A DNA stretch of 64,000 nt from JAIBAJ01 sp965284645 (GCA_965284645.1 OZ260106.1:2914001-2978000), one strand, 5' to 3'. Numbered from the stretch's first letter, positions 43,717-53,876 are shown. The notes: generated by a model not told the origin, from the sequence alone. Numbers and translations are program-made.

Positions 43717-45342
43717 TTAACCTAAGAAAGGATACCTATAATCAGTTGGGGGCACGAAGGTTTCTTTTATTGTTCGAGGTGAAACCCAACGCAAGAGGTT
43801 AATCATAGATCCTGCCTTATCATTTGTTCCCGATCCTCGGCTACCACCGAATGGCTGTTGTCCAACTACAGCTCCAGTGCATTTATCATTGATATAGAAG
43901 TTACCAGCAGAATGGCGAAGGTTTTTGGTTGCCTTATCAATGGCGTAGCGATCTTGGGCAAAAATAGAACCAGTTAAGGCATAAATCGATGTGGAATCCA
44001 CCGTTTTTAAAATTCCATCAAAATCTTCAGCATCATATACATAAACGGTCAAAACAGGACCGAACAATTCTTCACAAAGCGTAACATAGTCAGGTCTTTT
44101 CGCAAGGATTACTGTTGGTTCAATGAAATAACCTTTGGATTTATCATAATTCCCTCCAGCTATAACTTCAGCCTCAGCATCTGATTTGGCTCGATCGATG
44201 TAGGAAGCCAGTTTATCAAAGGACTTCTCGTCAATTACCGCATTAATAAAATTGGAGAAATCTTCCGTTCCTCCCATTTTAAAGGTTTTTAAATCAGAGA
44301 GTAAACCTGATTTAAACTCATCCCATAAATTATTTGGCACATAAACACGCGATGCTGCTGAACATTTTTGACCTTGGTATTCAAATGCACCTCTAGATAC
44401 AGCAGTAATCAAGGCTTTTACATCAGCACTTTTATGAGCAAGTATAAAGTCTTTCCCTCCTGTTTCACCTACTATACGTGGATAAGTTTTATATTTATGA
44501 ATGTTGTTTCCAATACTCTTCCAAATATCTTGAAACACACCTGTTGAGCCAGTAAAATGAATTCCAGCAAAATCTGGATGATTAAAAATAACCTCCCCGG
44601 CTTCTGGACCAGATACGTATACCAGATTTATTACACCATCTGGAAGCCCAGCTTCTTTAAGGATCTTCATGATAAGGTTGGCTGCGAATACTTGAGTATC
44701 GGCCGGTTTCCAAACAACAGTATTACCCATTAGTGCTGCCGAAGTAGGAAGATTTCCTGCTATTGCAGTAAAATTAAATGGCGTTAAAGCAAAAATAAAC
44801 CCTTCCAATGGTCTTTGTTCTGTTCTATTCCAAATTCCAGGACTGCTTATTGGTTGTTGAGAATAAATTTCTGTGGCAAATTGTACATTGAAACGTAAAA
44901 AGTCAATCAATTCGCATGCAGCATCAATTTCTGCTTGGAAGGCATTTTTACTTTGGCCAAGCATAGTAGCTGCATTGATTTGATAACGATATGGACCAGC
45001 TAATAAATCAGCTGCCTTAAGAAAAATAGAGGCCCTTTGTTCCCATGCCAAATTCTCCCAATCAGATTTTGCTTTTAAGGCAGCATCGATTGCCAAGTTA
45101 ATTTCTACTTTTCCACCTCTATGGAAATAGCCTAAGGTATGTTGATGATCATGTGGAGGGGCCAAACGTTTAGTAACTCCCGTGCGGACTTCCTTTCCAC
45201 CAATATGCATTGGGATATCAGCCTCTTCTGAGCGAAATTTTTCAATTGCTTGTTGTAAAAGTGCACGGTCACTTGTTCCTAACCCGTAAGAGCGAACAGG
45301 CTCATTTGCAGCCTGAGGTACTTTATAAAATCCTATTGACAT
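43717..45342 (-). CDS. pruA: 1-pyrroline-5-carboxylate dehydrogenase
   Basis: 541 residues, the length of the single-function RocA/PruA type found in Bacteroidota. It starts MSIGFYKVPQAANEPVRSYG, continues GFIFALTPFNFTAIAGNLP, GETGGKDFILAH with the general-base Glu, EYQGQKCSAASRVYVP with the catalytic Cys, and the C-terminal GTNDKAGSMINLLRWVSPRTIKETFVPP that anchors the family. It oxidises pyrroline-5-carboxylate to glutamate in proline breakdown. No proline dehydrogenase gene lies in the window. Confidence 0.96.
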   Translation of the reverse strand: MSIGFYKVPQAANEPVRSYGLGTSDRALLQQAIEKFRSEEADIPMHIGGKEVRTGVTKRLAPPHDHQHTLGYFHRGGKVEINLAIDAALKAKSDWENLAWEQRASIFLKAADLLAGPYRYQINAATMLGQSKNAFQAEIDAACELIDFLRFNVQFATEIYSQQPISSPGIWNRTEQRPLEGFIFALTPFNFTAIAGNLPTSAALMGNTVVWKPADTQVFAANLIMKILKEAGLPDGVINLVYVSGPEAGEVIFNHPDFAGIHFTGSTGVFQDIWKSIGNNIHKYKTYPRIVGETGGKDFILAHKSADVKALITAVSRGAFEYQGQKCSAASRVYVPNNLWDEFKSGLLSDLKTFKMGGTEDFSNFINAVIDEKSFDKLASYIDRAKSDAEAEVIAGGNYDKSKGYFIEPTVILAKRPDYVTLCEELFGPVLTVYVYDAEDFDGILKTVDSTSIYALTGSIFAQDRYAIDKATKNLRHSAGNFYINDKCTGAVVGQQPFGGSRGSGTNDKAGSMINLLRWVSPRTIKETFVPPTDYRYPFLG

Positions 45343-45394
45343 TGGAATAATTTGGTGCGAAGGTAAGCAGGAAATTTCCTACCTGACATTCTTA

Positions 45395-47689
45395 TTAATC
45401 CAATAATTGCTTTAAACGTGTTATTGAATTCTGGTTTTCAGGCAAATAAATCGACGCCTTAACTTTTTGTTTTTCTTTTTTGGTCAAATGAAAACTTAAA
45501 GAAATTTCGTCCTTGGTATCCAATTCTATGCTTCGTAGTTCAAAATCCACCACATCCACAGGACAATCTAACCAAAGGCTAGCCGATTGAACCATACCGT
45601 CTTGTTGGAAATCCATCATATTAAATAAGTTGTTGTAAATATTACCTAATGGACTTCCAATCATCTCTAAAATTGAAGTTGGGGGATTTTCCTTTACTGG
45701 CAATAGTTTATGGCTATCTCTAAGTTGAATAATAATTATTCCACTCGTATTTGAACTAATCCAATTTCTAAATGAATAAATAAAGCGCATGGCAATTCCT
45801 ACTCCATAGTTGTCGGTTAAACCTGCATCCATAATATCTAAAGTAGGATTCGAAGGCAATTGGGCTACAGGTAAAATGTAAGGAAAGGTAGCATTCATCC
45901 TTAGGGTGGATAAAATGGAAAGACTATCAGCGTTTTGGTTTTTAAACATCCTTCTGAATTCGACTGCATCTGGTAAGGGATGGTTGATACACATTTTTGA
46001 AGGATTCTTATCCAGCATATAGGCAATGTTTTGTGCCGAAATCAATAAGGATCGGCCATCATTTATTATTGTTGGGGAAAATACCATCATTGGAATCAAT
46101 GCTTCCATTTCAGGAATTTTGTAATCGATAATATTCTTGTTGATTAATCCACGTGTATTGGTATTTAGGGCTTTTTCAAAAGCATAACCACGATCTTTTA
46201 CATAAGAATTATTTCCTCTTTTGAATTTCTGAATCCTTAAAAACAAATCGTTTATTGCAATTGAAAATGCAATAGGATTTAGAACATCCTTGGCAATATC
46301 TTCCGCATATTCTTCCTTATAGTACGAAGAGATTTTTCCTAATTTTTTCTGAAGTATGAGCTCCCTTAGGTAGGCTGCACCTAACATTCCTCCTGAAGAT
46401 CCAGTAATTAAAGAAGTGTGATTTATTAATTCACCATTAAGTAGACTATCAGCATGTTGCAAAGCATACATTGTCCAAAGTGAACTTCTTAGTCCACCCC
46501 CTGAGGTGGTAATGAAAACCATTTTTGGTTTCTTTTTCCGTTTTATGGTATTAGCAGCATTTCTTTTTCTCCAATTATCAAGAATTTTAACTGTATGAAT
46601 ATAATCTTGTTTAATAAATTTTTGTTGAGCTATCATGGAATCGGTAGAATACACTGCCTTCTCTCCATCGTATTTCATACCATAAGCCCCTGTTTGATAA
46701 TTGATAAAATCAAGCTTGGAAACAAAGTTGATTATTACAAAAAGGAAAACAAAAACAATCAAAGACCAGCTTCGGAAAAAAGTATTTAGGGCACTTAATG
46801 CTAGTAATACCATGGTAAGCATTAAAAAGATACTTGCCCCGGCAGGAATTTCAAATTGAGGAACTTCTCTAAATAGGCCTAGCGTAAAAATTGTAATTAA
46901 AACAAAAGCTACATAAACAGTTGCCATAAAATGATTCTGTCTGAATACTTGCTGAAGCATTCGATGGTCATAATGGTCTGTATTTCTGGTTGGACTCCAT
47001 TTTAAAAAGCCGTTTAAGTAATAATCTACCCTTCTTATTTTATCCGCATCTGGATTATCGCTATCCTTTACCTGTCCCCACTGCAGATTGCGCAACATTT
47101 TTCGGCTAATTGTTTTGGACACCTTTCCCGTTTCGTATCTCTTCTCCGCTTCAAGGCCAAACAGACGTCTAAAATCCTTTAAAACAGCAAAAAAATAGGT
47201 AAATGAAAAAAGAATAAACAAAAATTGTCCAAAGAGAAACCCTAGTACATCTAAAGTTATATCGAGTGCGGAGGTCCATTCATTGAATCTTTGAAAGACA
47301 ATAATTTGATAAACAAAACAAAAATTGAAACTTAAAGGAAGAATAGAATTATTGACACAAAACTTAAAGAATGGTCTAGACAAGGTTGCCAAAAAGGGAA
47401 ACCTAAAAGCATTCATAATATAACTTGCAATGTGGTAGGCCATTATAAAACCACCAAATGCAAATCCAAGAATTCCATATGACCAAAAGGTCACATCGCC
47501 TAAATATTCTGGATCTAAAAACAAATAAGGAACACCATATTGTGTTCCCATTAATCTGAAAACCCATCCAAAAAGCAATAACCAAAATAGCAAAAGGAAT
47601 TGATTCTTTTTAATTTGAATCAATACAAGTTGAACTGGAAAGGAATAAAATGTTCCAGTTAAAAATCCTTTAATTCGGTCAATAATCAA
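45395..47689 (-). CDS. Multi-spanning membrane protein with patatin-like phospholipase domain
   Basis: 764 residues. About seven hydrophobic segments fill residues 1-340 (FLLLFWLLLFGWVF, FWSYGILGFAFGGFIMAYHIA, FLFGQFLFILFSFTYFFAV and others). The patatin domain follows, with the oxyanion glycines in TSGGGLRSS near residue 392, the nucleophile elbow TGSSGGMLGAAYL near 428 and the DAG dyad (MDAGLTDNYG) near 620. Patatins are lipid acyl hydrolases. The start is TTG at 47689, overlapping the surface-protein stop as TTGA; no nearer Met exists until residue 47. Substrate unknown. Confidence 0.85.
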   Translation of the reverse strand: MIIDRIKGFLTGTFYSFPVQLVLIQIKKNQFLLLFWLLLFGWVFRLMGTQYGVPYLFLDPEYLGDVTFWSYGILGFAFGGFIMAYHIASYIMNAFRFPFLATLSRPFFKFCVNNSILPLSFNFCFVYQIIVFQRFNEWTSALDITLDVLGFLFGQFLFILFSFTYFFAVLKDFRRLFGLEAEKRYETGKVSKTISRKMLRNLQWGQVKDSDNPDADKIRRVDYYLNGFLKWSPTRNTDHYDHRMLQQVFRQNHFMATVYVAFVLITIFTLGLFREVPQFEIPAGASIFLMLTMVLLALSALNTFFRSWSLIVFVFLFVIINFVSKLDFINYQTGAYGMKYDGEKAVYSTDSMIAQQKFIKQDYIHTVKILDNWRKRNAANTIKRKKKPKMVFITTSGGGLRSSLWTMYALQHADSLLNGELINHTSLITGSSGGMLGAAYLRELILQKKLGKISSYYKEEYAEDIAKDVLNPIAFSIAINDLFLRIQKFKRGNNSYVKDRGYAFEKALNTNTRGLINKNIIDYKIPEMEALIPMMVFSPTIINDGRSLLISAQNIAYMLDKNPSKMCINHPLPDAVEFRRMFKNQNADSLSILSTLRMNATFPYILPVAQLPSNPTLDIMDAGLTDNYGVGIAMRFIYSFRNWISSNTSGIIIIQLRDSHKLLPVKENPPTSILEMIGSPLGNIYNNLFNMMDFQQDGMVQSASLWLDCPVDVVDFELRSIELDTKDEISLSFHLTKKEKQKVKASIYLPENQNSITRLKQLLD

Positions 47690-49323
47690 GGAAGAATAAA
47701 TTTAAAGGGTAAATTTTGGGTTGATTTTGCTATAAATAATCCATTTCCAAAAGTTGTTACGTCTATTTGTTGCACATTGTTCCCAAAATAGATCAGTTTT
47801 CCTGTTCCGTCGATGATTTCTAGATGTTCAAATTTATTTTTTAGGTATAAGGTATTTTCAAAAATAAATAAAATTGGATTTTCATTTTCGACTTTTGAGC
47901 TGTAATCAAGGTTAGTACAATCAGTTATTGAAACATCTACATTGGATGGGAACTCCGATTGACACCCATTTATCGATGCCATAACAGAATAATTTCCGCT
48001 TAAAGTAGCCATGCCAAAAATCAATGAATCACCTGTACCAATCTGAATGAAAGTAGTAGGAATATTTTGGTTCAAGTATAATTTGTATTCAACTCCTATT
48101 TCAGATCCTTCTAATCCAATCACAACCCCTTCTTGGCCTTCACAATAATAGCCCCCTCCTGTCAAACTAAAAGGGGTTGGTAGTTCTTGGATTTGAATTG
48201 CAGCAGTTCCTGCCATAGAGGCCAAACAATTTGGAGTTGAATGTTGCAAGGACCAAATATTAAAGGTTCCTTCCAAATTTACTGAGTCAAAAGTTAGGGC
48301 TCCACCGGTACCAGGAATTGGTAAAGAGGAAGTATCTAACAATCCATTTTCCCAATAATAATCAAAACCTTGTTGAGAACCACTTAAAAGAAGGAGCCCC
48401 CCAGGACTATTTTCACAGGCTACTCCTCCTCCCGAAACAGTATAAACGGTTTGAATTATAGGGCTAACGGAAATAGTTCCGATCATTGCAGAAGTGCATC
48501 CAGACACTTCAGTTCTAGTGCCAATGGCCGAATAATTGGAAGGAGTTGAAACCGGATTAAAAAAAAGCGTATCTCCATTTCCCAAGGCCGAACCTACCTG
48601 TATATTAGAAGAATTATAGAGTGTATAATTGCAATTAGCTTCGGTAGGAAACAAGAACAAGGTGGCACCTCCAGAGCCTTGACAAAAGGCACCATTGCCT
48701 TGCAAGGGAAAAGGCGTAGGAGATTGGAAGACTTGAATGGTTGCATTTCCATTCATTTCCTTAGGGCATGTGGGTAAAGTAGTATTCCTTCCAACAATTG
48801 TATAAACGCCTGGTAAATCAAAATTTCCCAAAAACAATGATGTTCCGCTTCCGCTATAAGTGGACATCAATATGGTATCATTCAAAAACAAATCATACAA
48901 TACTGAATTTTGAGAACCTGAAAGGAAAATTGAAGGTCCATTATCATTTTCACAAATGTTTCCTCCTCCCGTAATATTAAAAACATTAGGCTGGTTTACC
49001 ATATTAATACTCACTTGACCTACCATGGTATCAGTAAGTCCTAATAAAGTATCGTGGGCCACAACACTATACGAACCATTTGTAGCATACCTTCCAAAAT
49101 AAACTGAATCACCTGTTCCTGGTAGGTTTGAAATAACAGATAAAGTATCATTAAAAACAAGCTCGTAAGTTATTCCTGAATCAGACCCATCTAGCCAAAT
49201 ACGGCTACCTGTAGTACCTTGACAGAAAGGACCACCACCCACAACATTGTAGGGATTAAGGCCTTGAGAAAATACTGGAGAAATTAATCCAAATAAAAGT
49301 ACAAAATAAATAAGTCGGACCAA
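47686..49323 (-). CDS. Repetitive secreted surface protein
   Basis: 545 residues with a Sec signal (MVRLIYFVLLFGLISPVFSQG). The rest is five similar units of about 90 residues, each starting like VVGGGPFCQGTTGSRIWLDGSDSG, ITGGGNICENDNGPSIFLSGSQNS or LTGGGYYCEGQEGVVIGLEGSE, with two cysteine positions and a GTGDSLFFG strand. The last 70 residues (NPILFIFENTLYLKNKFEHLEIIDGTGKLIYFG...) resemble a shortened type IX secretion C-terminal domain. A surface adhesin or shell protein is likely but unproven. The start is TTG at 49323, as no ATG lies nearby. It overlaps the patatin gene by four bases. Confidence 0.75.
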   Translation of the reverse strand: MVRLIYFVLLFGLISPVFSQGLNPYNVVGGGPFCQGTTGSRIWLDGSDSGITYELVFNDTLSVISNLPGTGDSVYFGRYATNGSYSVVAHDTLLGLTDTMVGQVSINMVNQPNVFNITGGGNICENDNGPSIFLSGSQNSVLYDLFLNDTILMSTYSGSGTSLFLGNFDLPGVYTIVGRNTTLPTCPKEMNGNATIQVFQSPTPFPLQGNGAFCQGSGGATLFLFPTEANCNYTLYNSSNIQVGSALGNGDTLFFNPVSTPSNYSAIGTRTEVSGCTSAMIGTISVSPIIQTVYTVSGGGVACENSPGGLLLLSGSQQGFDYYWENGLLDTSSLPIPGTGGALTFDSVNLEGTFNIWSLQHSTPNCLASMAGTAAIQIQELPTPFSLTGGGYYCEGQEGVVIGLEGSEIGVEYKLYLNQNIPTTFIQIGTGDSLIFGMATLSGNYSVMASINGCQSEFPSNVDVSITDCTNLDYSSKVENENPILFIFENTLYLKNKFEHLEIIDGTGKLIYFGNNVQQIDVTTFGNGLFIAKSTQNLPFKFILP

Positions 49324-49536
49324 AGCAAGAAATATTGATGTCCGTAAAGATAGGAGAAAGATATTTTGAGAAAGCGAGAATTAGTATCAGAATTTTTAAA
49401 AAATTAATTATTTGTAAATCAATTTGTTTATTCAAATTGAAACCTAATATTACCTTGAAATTCTAGGGCAGGTACTCTACAAACTTTAAGTAGATTTGAC
49501 TTCCTATTCTCCTAAAGAAGAAATTGGAATAAACAA

Positions 49537-49565
49537 AAAGAGGCCAACATATTGTAGGCCTCTTT
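49537..49565 (-). terminator. Terminator after the 81-aa gene
   Basis: AAAGAGGCC pairs with GGCCTCTTT across an 11-nt loop, with a T-run on the minus strand, 20 bp after the stop at 49586. Confidence 0.8.
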
Positions 49566-49585
49566 GCAATAAATTTGATTAAGGA

Positions 49586-49831
49586 TTATTTAGTCCTTTT
49601 AATCAACCAGCCATTTCCATCCGGAGAACGACCGTAGTCAAACTTACGTCCCAATTTCGCTGCTAATTTTTTAATACCAAGGGTAGGAGCGGTTTTGCGT
49701 TTCCATTCCGTGGCTTCAATTTGAACAGCTTCACCTGGTTGCAAGGCGAATACAGCTAGATTAACCGGAGAAGTGCGAGTCTTCCCTAATGGTTTTAGGT
49801 CTTTTGCTTCCTCTGCTGAAAACTTTTTCAT
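49586..49831 (-). CDS. Small basic protein, 81 aa
   Basis: It starts MKKFSAEEAKDLKPLGKTRTS and continues LAVFALQPGEAVQIEATEWKRKTAPTLGIKKLAAKLGRKFDYGRSPDGNGWLIKRTK. Strongly basic, no signal peptide. The C-terminal LGIKKLAAKLGRKFDYGRSPDGNGWLIKR resembles a small DNA-binding module, as in some phage-related or host conserved proteins, but no family was recognised. It has a clear terminator and no nearby operon partner, so it is a real independent transcript. Confidence 0.7.
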   Translation of the reverse strand: MKKFSAEEAKDLKPLGKTRTSPVNLAVFALQPGEAVQIEATEWKRKTAPTLGIKKLAAKLGRKFDYGRSPDGNGWLIKRTK

Positions 49832-49999
49832 ATTATATAAGTTATATTTGTTTGGGCAAAGATATTATTTGATGTACATGTAAGTATCCCTAAACTTTAA
49901 ATTAAGTTAACATAGTTTAAAGTAACTCTAGTTTTAAAATGACAATAACGACAATAAGCTGAATAAAGGGATATTCCTTTTGTAGTAAACAACTAAATA

Positions 50000-50033
50000 T
50001 TTGTTCTGAATAAAATCTATGATTTTACTTTTG
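50000..50033 (+). promoter_or_regulatory. Promoter of the MFS gene
   Basis: TTTG at 50000-50003 and TACTTTTG at 50026-50033 are separated by 22 bp, matching the -33/-7 arrangement. The predicted transcript start falls on or next to the GTG at 50038. Confidence 0.6.
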
Positions 50034-50037
50034 TAAA

Positions 50038-51282
50038 GTGATAAATAGGATAACCGAAATAGCAAGGTCTTATAAAAAAATTGGAAACAACACCTTGTAT
50101 CTAATTTATGCTGAAACTTTTATCCAATTAATTAATGCTGCATTTTTCATGGTTTTACTTATTCATTTGAATAAAATGGGGTATTCAGATTATGCCAGTG
50201 CAGAATTGGTTTCATTTCGATTTTTGGGTGTTGTCATTTCAGCCATTCCATTAGGAATTTATGTTCGGGATAAGCCATTACTTCCTTTCTTCTATTTTTC
50301 ATCAGTTTGTGTTCCTCTGCTAACGCTTGCAATCTTAATCGGAATTGAACTTAACGCCCAAATCTTTGTAAAAATTTCTATGTTTTTGTGGGATGTGGTA
50401 TTTAATTTTATTACCGTCTTAGTAAATCCTTATATTATTCGAAATTGTCCTAAATACTATCAAAGCGAAGCGTTTTCATTAAGTTATGCGACAGGGAGCA
50501 TAGGCAGTATCATTTGCGGCCTTCTCTCTTTCGTTATTTTATCAATACCAATGGGAAATATTGGAGAACGGGAGGTAATGGCAGTAATCTTGCTAGTTTC
50601 AATTGCAAGCCTGTTCTTTTTGAATAAAATAAAAAAGGAGGAAAATTTTGATTTTAAGGAACAGACTAAGCTTGGTTACTCCTACGATTGGAAAATTATT
50701 TTTAACGCTTTAATACCAACATTTATAATTGCAGTTGGTGCTGGATTTACCATCCCGTTTGTAAATCTATTTTTCTTTCATGTTCATCATATAGATACAA
50801 AATGGATTTCCTTTATCAGCACAGGAACCTCCTTGTTAGTTTTTCTTTTGGCCATGACTGTACCTAACATTTTAAAAAAGTATGGTTACCGTAAATCCAT
50901 TTCAGGAACACAATCCATAGCAGTTGTCTTGTTAATCTTATTTGCTACAACTGAATTTTATTCAAACTGGCATTGGGCTGGATTTTTAGCTGCATTTTTT
51001 TATATCGGGAGACAACCCTTGATGAACATGACAGCTCCCATGACAACCGAATTGGTATTAAACTATGTTGGGCCTAGAAATAAGGAAATAATTTCAGCCC
51101 TTTCGAGTGCAATTTGGAGTGGAAGTTGGTTTTTTAGTTCCTTAATTTTTAAGTATTTGCGAGAAATTAATCAACCCTATGTTCATATATTTTTGATTAC
51201 AGGTGGATTGTATATAATTGGTGTGCTTTGGTATTATAAATTAATAATTGATTATGAATCCAAAATTAAAAAGCCTTATTAA
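50038..51282 (+). CDS. MFS-type transporter
   Basis: 414 residues, about 11-12 membrane helices (AFFMVLLIHLNKMGYSD, LVSFRFLGVVISAIPLGIYV, FIIAVGAGFTIPFVNLFF, GTSLLVFLLAMTVPNILKKYGYRKSI and others). The RxxGxRxxxGS-like loop motif is weak, so the subfamily is unclear. The frame starts with GTG at 50038, close to the predicted transcript start, implying a leaderless or near-leaderless message; a TTG inside NTLYLI is an alternative. Its substrate is unknown. The downstream esterase gene has its own candidate promoter. Confidence 0.75.
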   Translation: MINRITEIARSYKKIGNNTLYLIYAETFIQLINAAFFMVLLIHLNKMGYSDYASAELVSFRFLGVVISAIPLGIYVRDKPLLPFFYFSSVCVPLLTLAILIGIELNAQIFVKISMFLWDVVFNFITVLVNPYIIRNCPKYYQSEAFSLSYATGSIGSIICGLLSFVILSIPMGNIGEREVMAVILLVSIASLFFLNKIKKEENFDFKEQTKLGYSYDWKIIFNALIPTFIIAVGAGFTIPFVNLFFFHVHHIDTKWISFISTGTSLLVFLLAMTVPNILKKYGYRKSISGTQSIAVVLLILFATTEFYSNWHWAGFLAAFFYIGRQPLMNMTAPMTTELVLNYVGPRNKEIISALSSAIWSGSWFFSSLIFKYLREINQPYVHIFLITGGLYIIGVLWYYKLIIDYESKIKKPY

Positions 51283-51298
51283 TTCTCAATAAATATTC

Positions 51299-51306
51299 TA
51301 TTTTTG
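51299..51306 (+). promoter_or_regulatory. -7 box of the esterase gene
   Basis: TATTTTTG is an exact TAnnTTTG match, 23 nt before the ATG at 51330. Confidence 0.4.
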
Positions 51307-51329
51307 CTCAAAGTATTCAATCTAACCAA

Positions 51330-52463
51330 ATGAAACAATTTTACATCTTTTTCGCCTTTTGCTTTTTATCCACATTGGGTTTTTCTCAGAGTGTTGTTAA
51401 AACTTTAAATATTGGAGGCGTTCAACGAGAATACAAACTTTACGTACCAGCCTCATACAATGGAAGTGAAAAAGTTCCCATCGTTTTTTGTTTTCATGGA
51501 TTGGGCGACAACATGGATAATTTTGAAAATATTGGAATGACCTATGTTGCAGATACCGCTAATTTTATTGTAATAACTCCTCAAGCAGCCACGGACCCTT
51601 TGGCCGGAACAGCTTGGAATTCAGGTGCAGGCGTTAATTTTGGAGGATTTGAATATTATCCTAACAGTGATGTTGATGATATTGGCTTTATTACCACTAT
51701 GATAGATACCACTGCCGCCAATTTTAATATTGACCAACGAAGGATTTATGCTTGTGGATTCTCTATGGGAGGTTACATGACCAATCGTTTGGCCTGTGAA
51801 TTAAACGGTAGAATCGCCGCCTTTGCTCCAGTTGCGGCTACTATTGGTGCAGGAATTACTTGCACACCTGGACGGGTTTTGCCTTTGGTTACGTTTCATG
51901 GCACTTCTGATGCAACAGTAGCCTACGATAGTGCTTCTTTCGGTTCAAGTGTGCCTCAACTTCTTAATTTTTGGTCTTCAAATAATGGCTGCAGTACTGA
52001 AGACAGCACCCAATTGCCTGATATTGCCAATGATGGGTATACCATTACTAAATTCATCTATGGCAGCTGTTCTTCCGGAGGGGCTTTGGAACATTATAAA
52101 GTTTATGGTGCCGATCATACTTGGTTAGGACCAACAGATGACATTTTTTACACCACCGAAATCTGGAAATTCTTTATGCGTTTCGAACACCCTGATCAAA
52201 CTTTAAGTATTGATTCGCAAAATGAGGCAGATTTTCAATTTTTTCCTAATCCAATTTCAAACAACCAAACTATTCGTTTAAGTATTCCAAGAAAACAAGG
52301 AACTATTCAAATTATGGATTTAAACGGAAACTTAGTTTTAACCAGTTTGGTCAATGAAGGAAAAGTAGAAATCAATTCTACTTCATTGAAACAAGGCCTT
52401 TACCTTCTTTCATTTATGGATAGTTCAGGAAATAAATCGATTCGAAAATTAATCATTGAATAA
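51330..52463 (+). CDS. Secreted polyhydroxybutyrate-depolymerase/feruloyl-esterase-like hydrolase with T9SS domain
   Basis: 377 residues. The Sec signal (FFAFCFLSTLGFSQ) is followed by an alpha/beta hydrolase of the LpqC/PHB depolymerase group: VPIVFCFHGLGDNMDNF, the nucleophile elbow YACGFSMGGYMTNRLAC, TFHGTSDATVAYDSA with the acid Asp, and the His in GADHTWLG. The last 75 residues (FFPNPISNNQTIRLSIP...ISTSLKQGLYLLSFMDSSG) form a type IX secretion sorting domain. It is therefore exported across the outer membrane. The ester substrate is not known. Confidence 0.88.
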   Translation: MKQFYIFFAFCFLSTLGFSQSVVKTLNIGGVQREYKLYVPASYNGSEKVPIVFCFHGLGDNMDNFENIGMTYVADTANFIVITPQAATDPLAGTAWNSGAGVNFGGFEYYPNSDVDDIGFITTMIDTTAANFNIDQRRIYACGFSMGGYMTNRLACELNGRIAAFAPVAATIGAGITCTPGRVLPLVTFHGTSDATVAYDSASFGSSVPQLLNFWSSNNGCSTEDSTQLPDIANDGYTITKFIYGSCSSGGALEHYKVYGADHTWLGPTDDIFYTTEIWKFFMRFEHPDQTLSIDSQNEADFQFFPNPISNNQTIRLSIPRKQGTIQIMDLNGNLVLTSLVNEGKVEINSTSLKQGLYLLSFMDSSGNKSIRKLIIE

Positions 52464-52471
52464 TATAAAAA

Positions 52472-53869
52472 CTATTCAGTGCTCTTTTCAGGAAGGGAAT
52501 CCTCAAAGTTAATTCCAGGATTCTCTTCTTCAAATTTATCCTTTCTTACTAAATACCTTATTATAAACATGGCTGCCAACACAAAAGGCACCAGTGGAAT
52601 TCTATACCTAACTAGTGAGCCAAAGTTTGAAGTAGTTAACCCTACAGCGAATCCAAAGAATACGGCAAATACAATGGAAGCAAGCAAGAAAGGATTTGAA
52701 AATATCCTCTTCCAAAATCCAAATATTCCTGCTATCCACATGGTGTGAAAAACTATATAGAAAATAAACAAGTTTTCTAAGGCAGAAATAAACATTACTG
52801 GATTGCGTACGTCAAGTATTGTAGGTCTAAACAACCCAGCAAATAATGCTTTTGGAAATAAAGTTACCATGCTTCCAACACTTCCATCGAAATTTCCAAT
52901 ATCAAAACTATTTCCTCCATATTCACTTCTTTTAAGATCCTTTTGAGTAACTGCGGCCTTTTCTATGGTTTTATCAACACTCGCGTAATCTCCGAGTTGA
53001 TTTGACATCTGCCCGAATAATAAACTAATTAAAACCATACCAATTGCGATAAAAAACGGAGCTATTAATATCCTCCCAAACCCAGAGTCTACATTTTTAA
53101 GTCTACTACCTAAAAACCAAATAAAACAGGTGGGTAACATTACAATAAAAATGTATGGTTTAATTGAAATCATGAAATAAACCATTAATAGCATTAGGAA
53201 AATATATTTTAATTTATTTCCATTTTTAAAAAATAAGCGATAAAACCCATAAAAAAACAAACAGGCCGACCAAAATGAAAAGGTATCTTTTAGGATACCG
53301 CCACCCCAAAAAGATAAGGATGGAATAAAGAGGGTAGAATAAGCAAACTCTCGTCGAAGTTTTGGAAATAATTCAACAAACATGGAATAAAGCCGCCAAA
53401 CACCACCATAGGTAAACCACGCAACCAAAATTGATGCAGAATAATAACTCCTTATTGTAATTAAACAAAATGGTGCAACAAACCTAACCACAGCAAAGGA
53501 CTGGGCATCCCTTGCCATATAATCAGGATAGCTCGTGGACAAATCAAATGCAGCATAGTTTTCCCAAGATCTATCGCCTGCAAGAATTTTCAAATAAATC
53601 CAGAAATCTTTCCAAAGCATCCTATTAACTATAACCCCAGATCCCCAAAAATTAATAGTATCTCCCCCTATATAATAAAACTGATATATTAAACATAATA
53701 CCAAGGCTCCTAAAATTCTTACAAAGAGTCCTTTTATATAAAACTCAAACTTTAAATCATTCTCAATATTCAATCTAACCCTTTGACTTTCAAAAATATA
53801 AATAAAAACAAGGATAAATGGAGGAAGTATTAAATCCCAAACCGTACTGATTGAAAAGCCTTGAAACAT
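52472..53869 (-). CDS. Polytopic membrane protein, probable envelope polysaccharide function
   Basis: 465 residues with about ten hydrophobic segments (ILPPFILVFIYIF, ILGALVLCLIYQFYYIGGD, ACLFFYGFYRLFF and others). A large extracytoplasmic loop with ENYAAFDLSTSYPDYMARDAQSFAVVRFVAPFC lies in the first half. The pattern resembles Wzy/EpsG-like polymerases or glycosyltransferase-39-like proteins. No family was firmly recognised. It is divergent from a glycosyltransferase gene, which supports a role in surface polysaccharide. A TACATTTG box on the minus strand (53884-53877) gives a very short leader. Confidence 0.6.
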   Translation of the reverse strand: MFQGFSISTVWDLILPPFILVFIYIFESQRVRLNIENDLKFEFYIKGLFVRILGALVLCLIYQFYYIGGDTINFWGSGVIVNRMLWKDFWIYLKILAGDRSWENYAAFDLSTSYPDYMARDAQSFAVVRFVAPFCLITIRSYYSASILVAWFTYGGVWRLYSMFVELFPKLRREFAYSTLFIPSLSFWGGGILKDTFSFWSACLFFYGFYRLFFKNGNKLKYIFLMLLMVYFMISIKPYIFIVMLPTCFIWFLGSRLKNVDSGFGRILIAPFFIAIGMVLISLLFGQMSNQLGDYASVDKTIEKAAVTQKDLKRSEYGGNSFDIGNFDGSVGSMVTLFPKALFAGLFRPTILDVRNPVMFISALENLFIFYIVFHTMWIAGIFGFWKRIFSNPFLLASIVFAVFFGFAVGLTTSNFGSLVRYRIPLVPFVLAAMFIIRYLVRKDKFEEENPGINFEDSLPEKSTE

Positions 53870-53876
53870 ATCTTCG

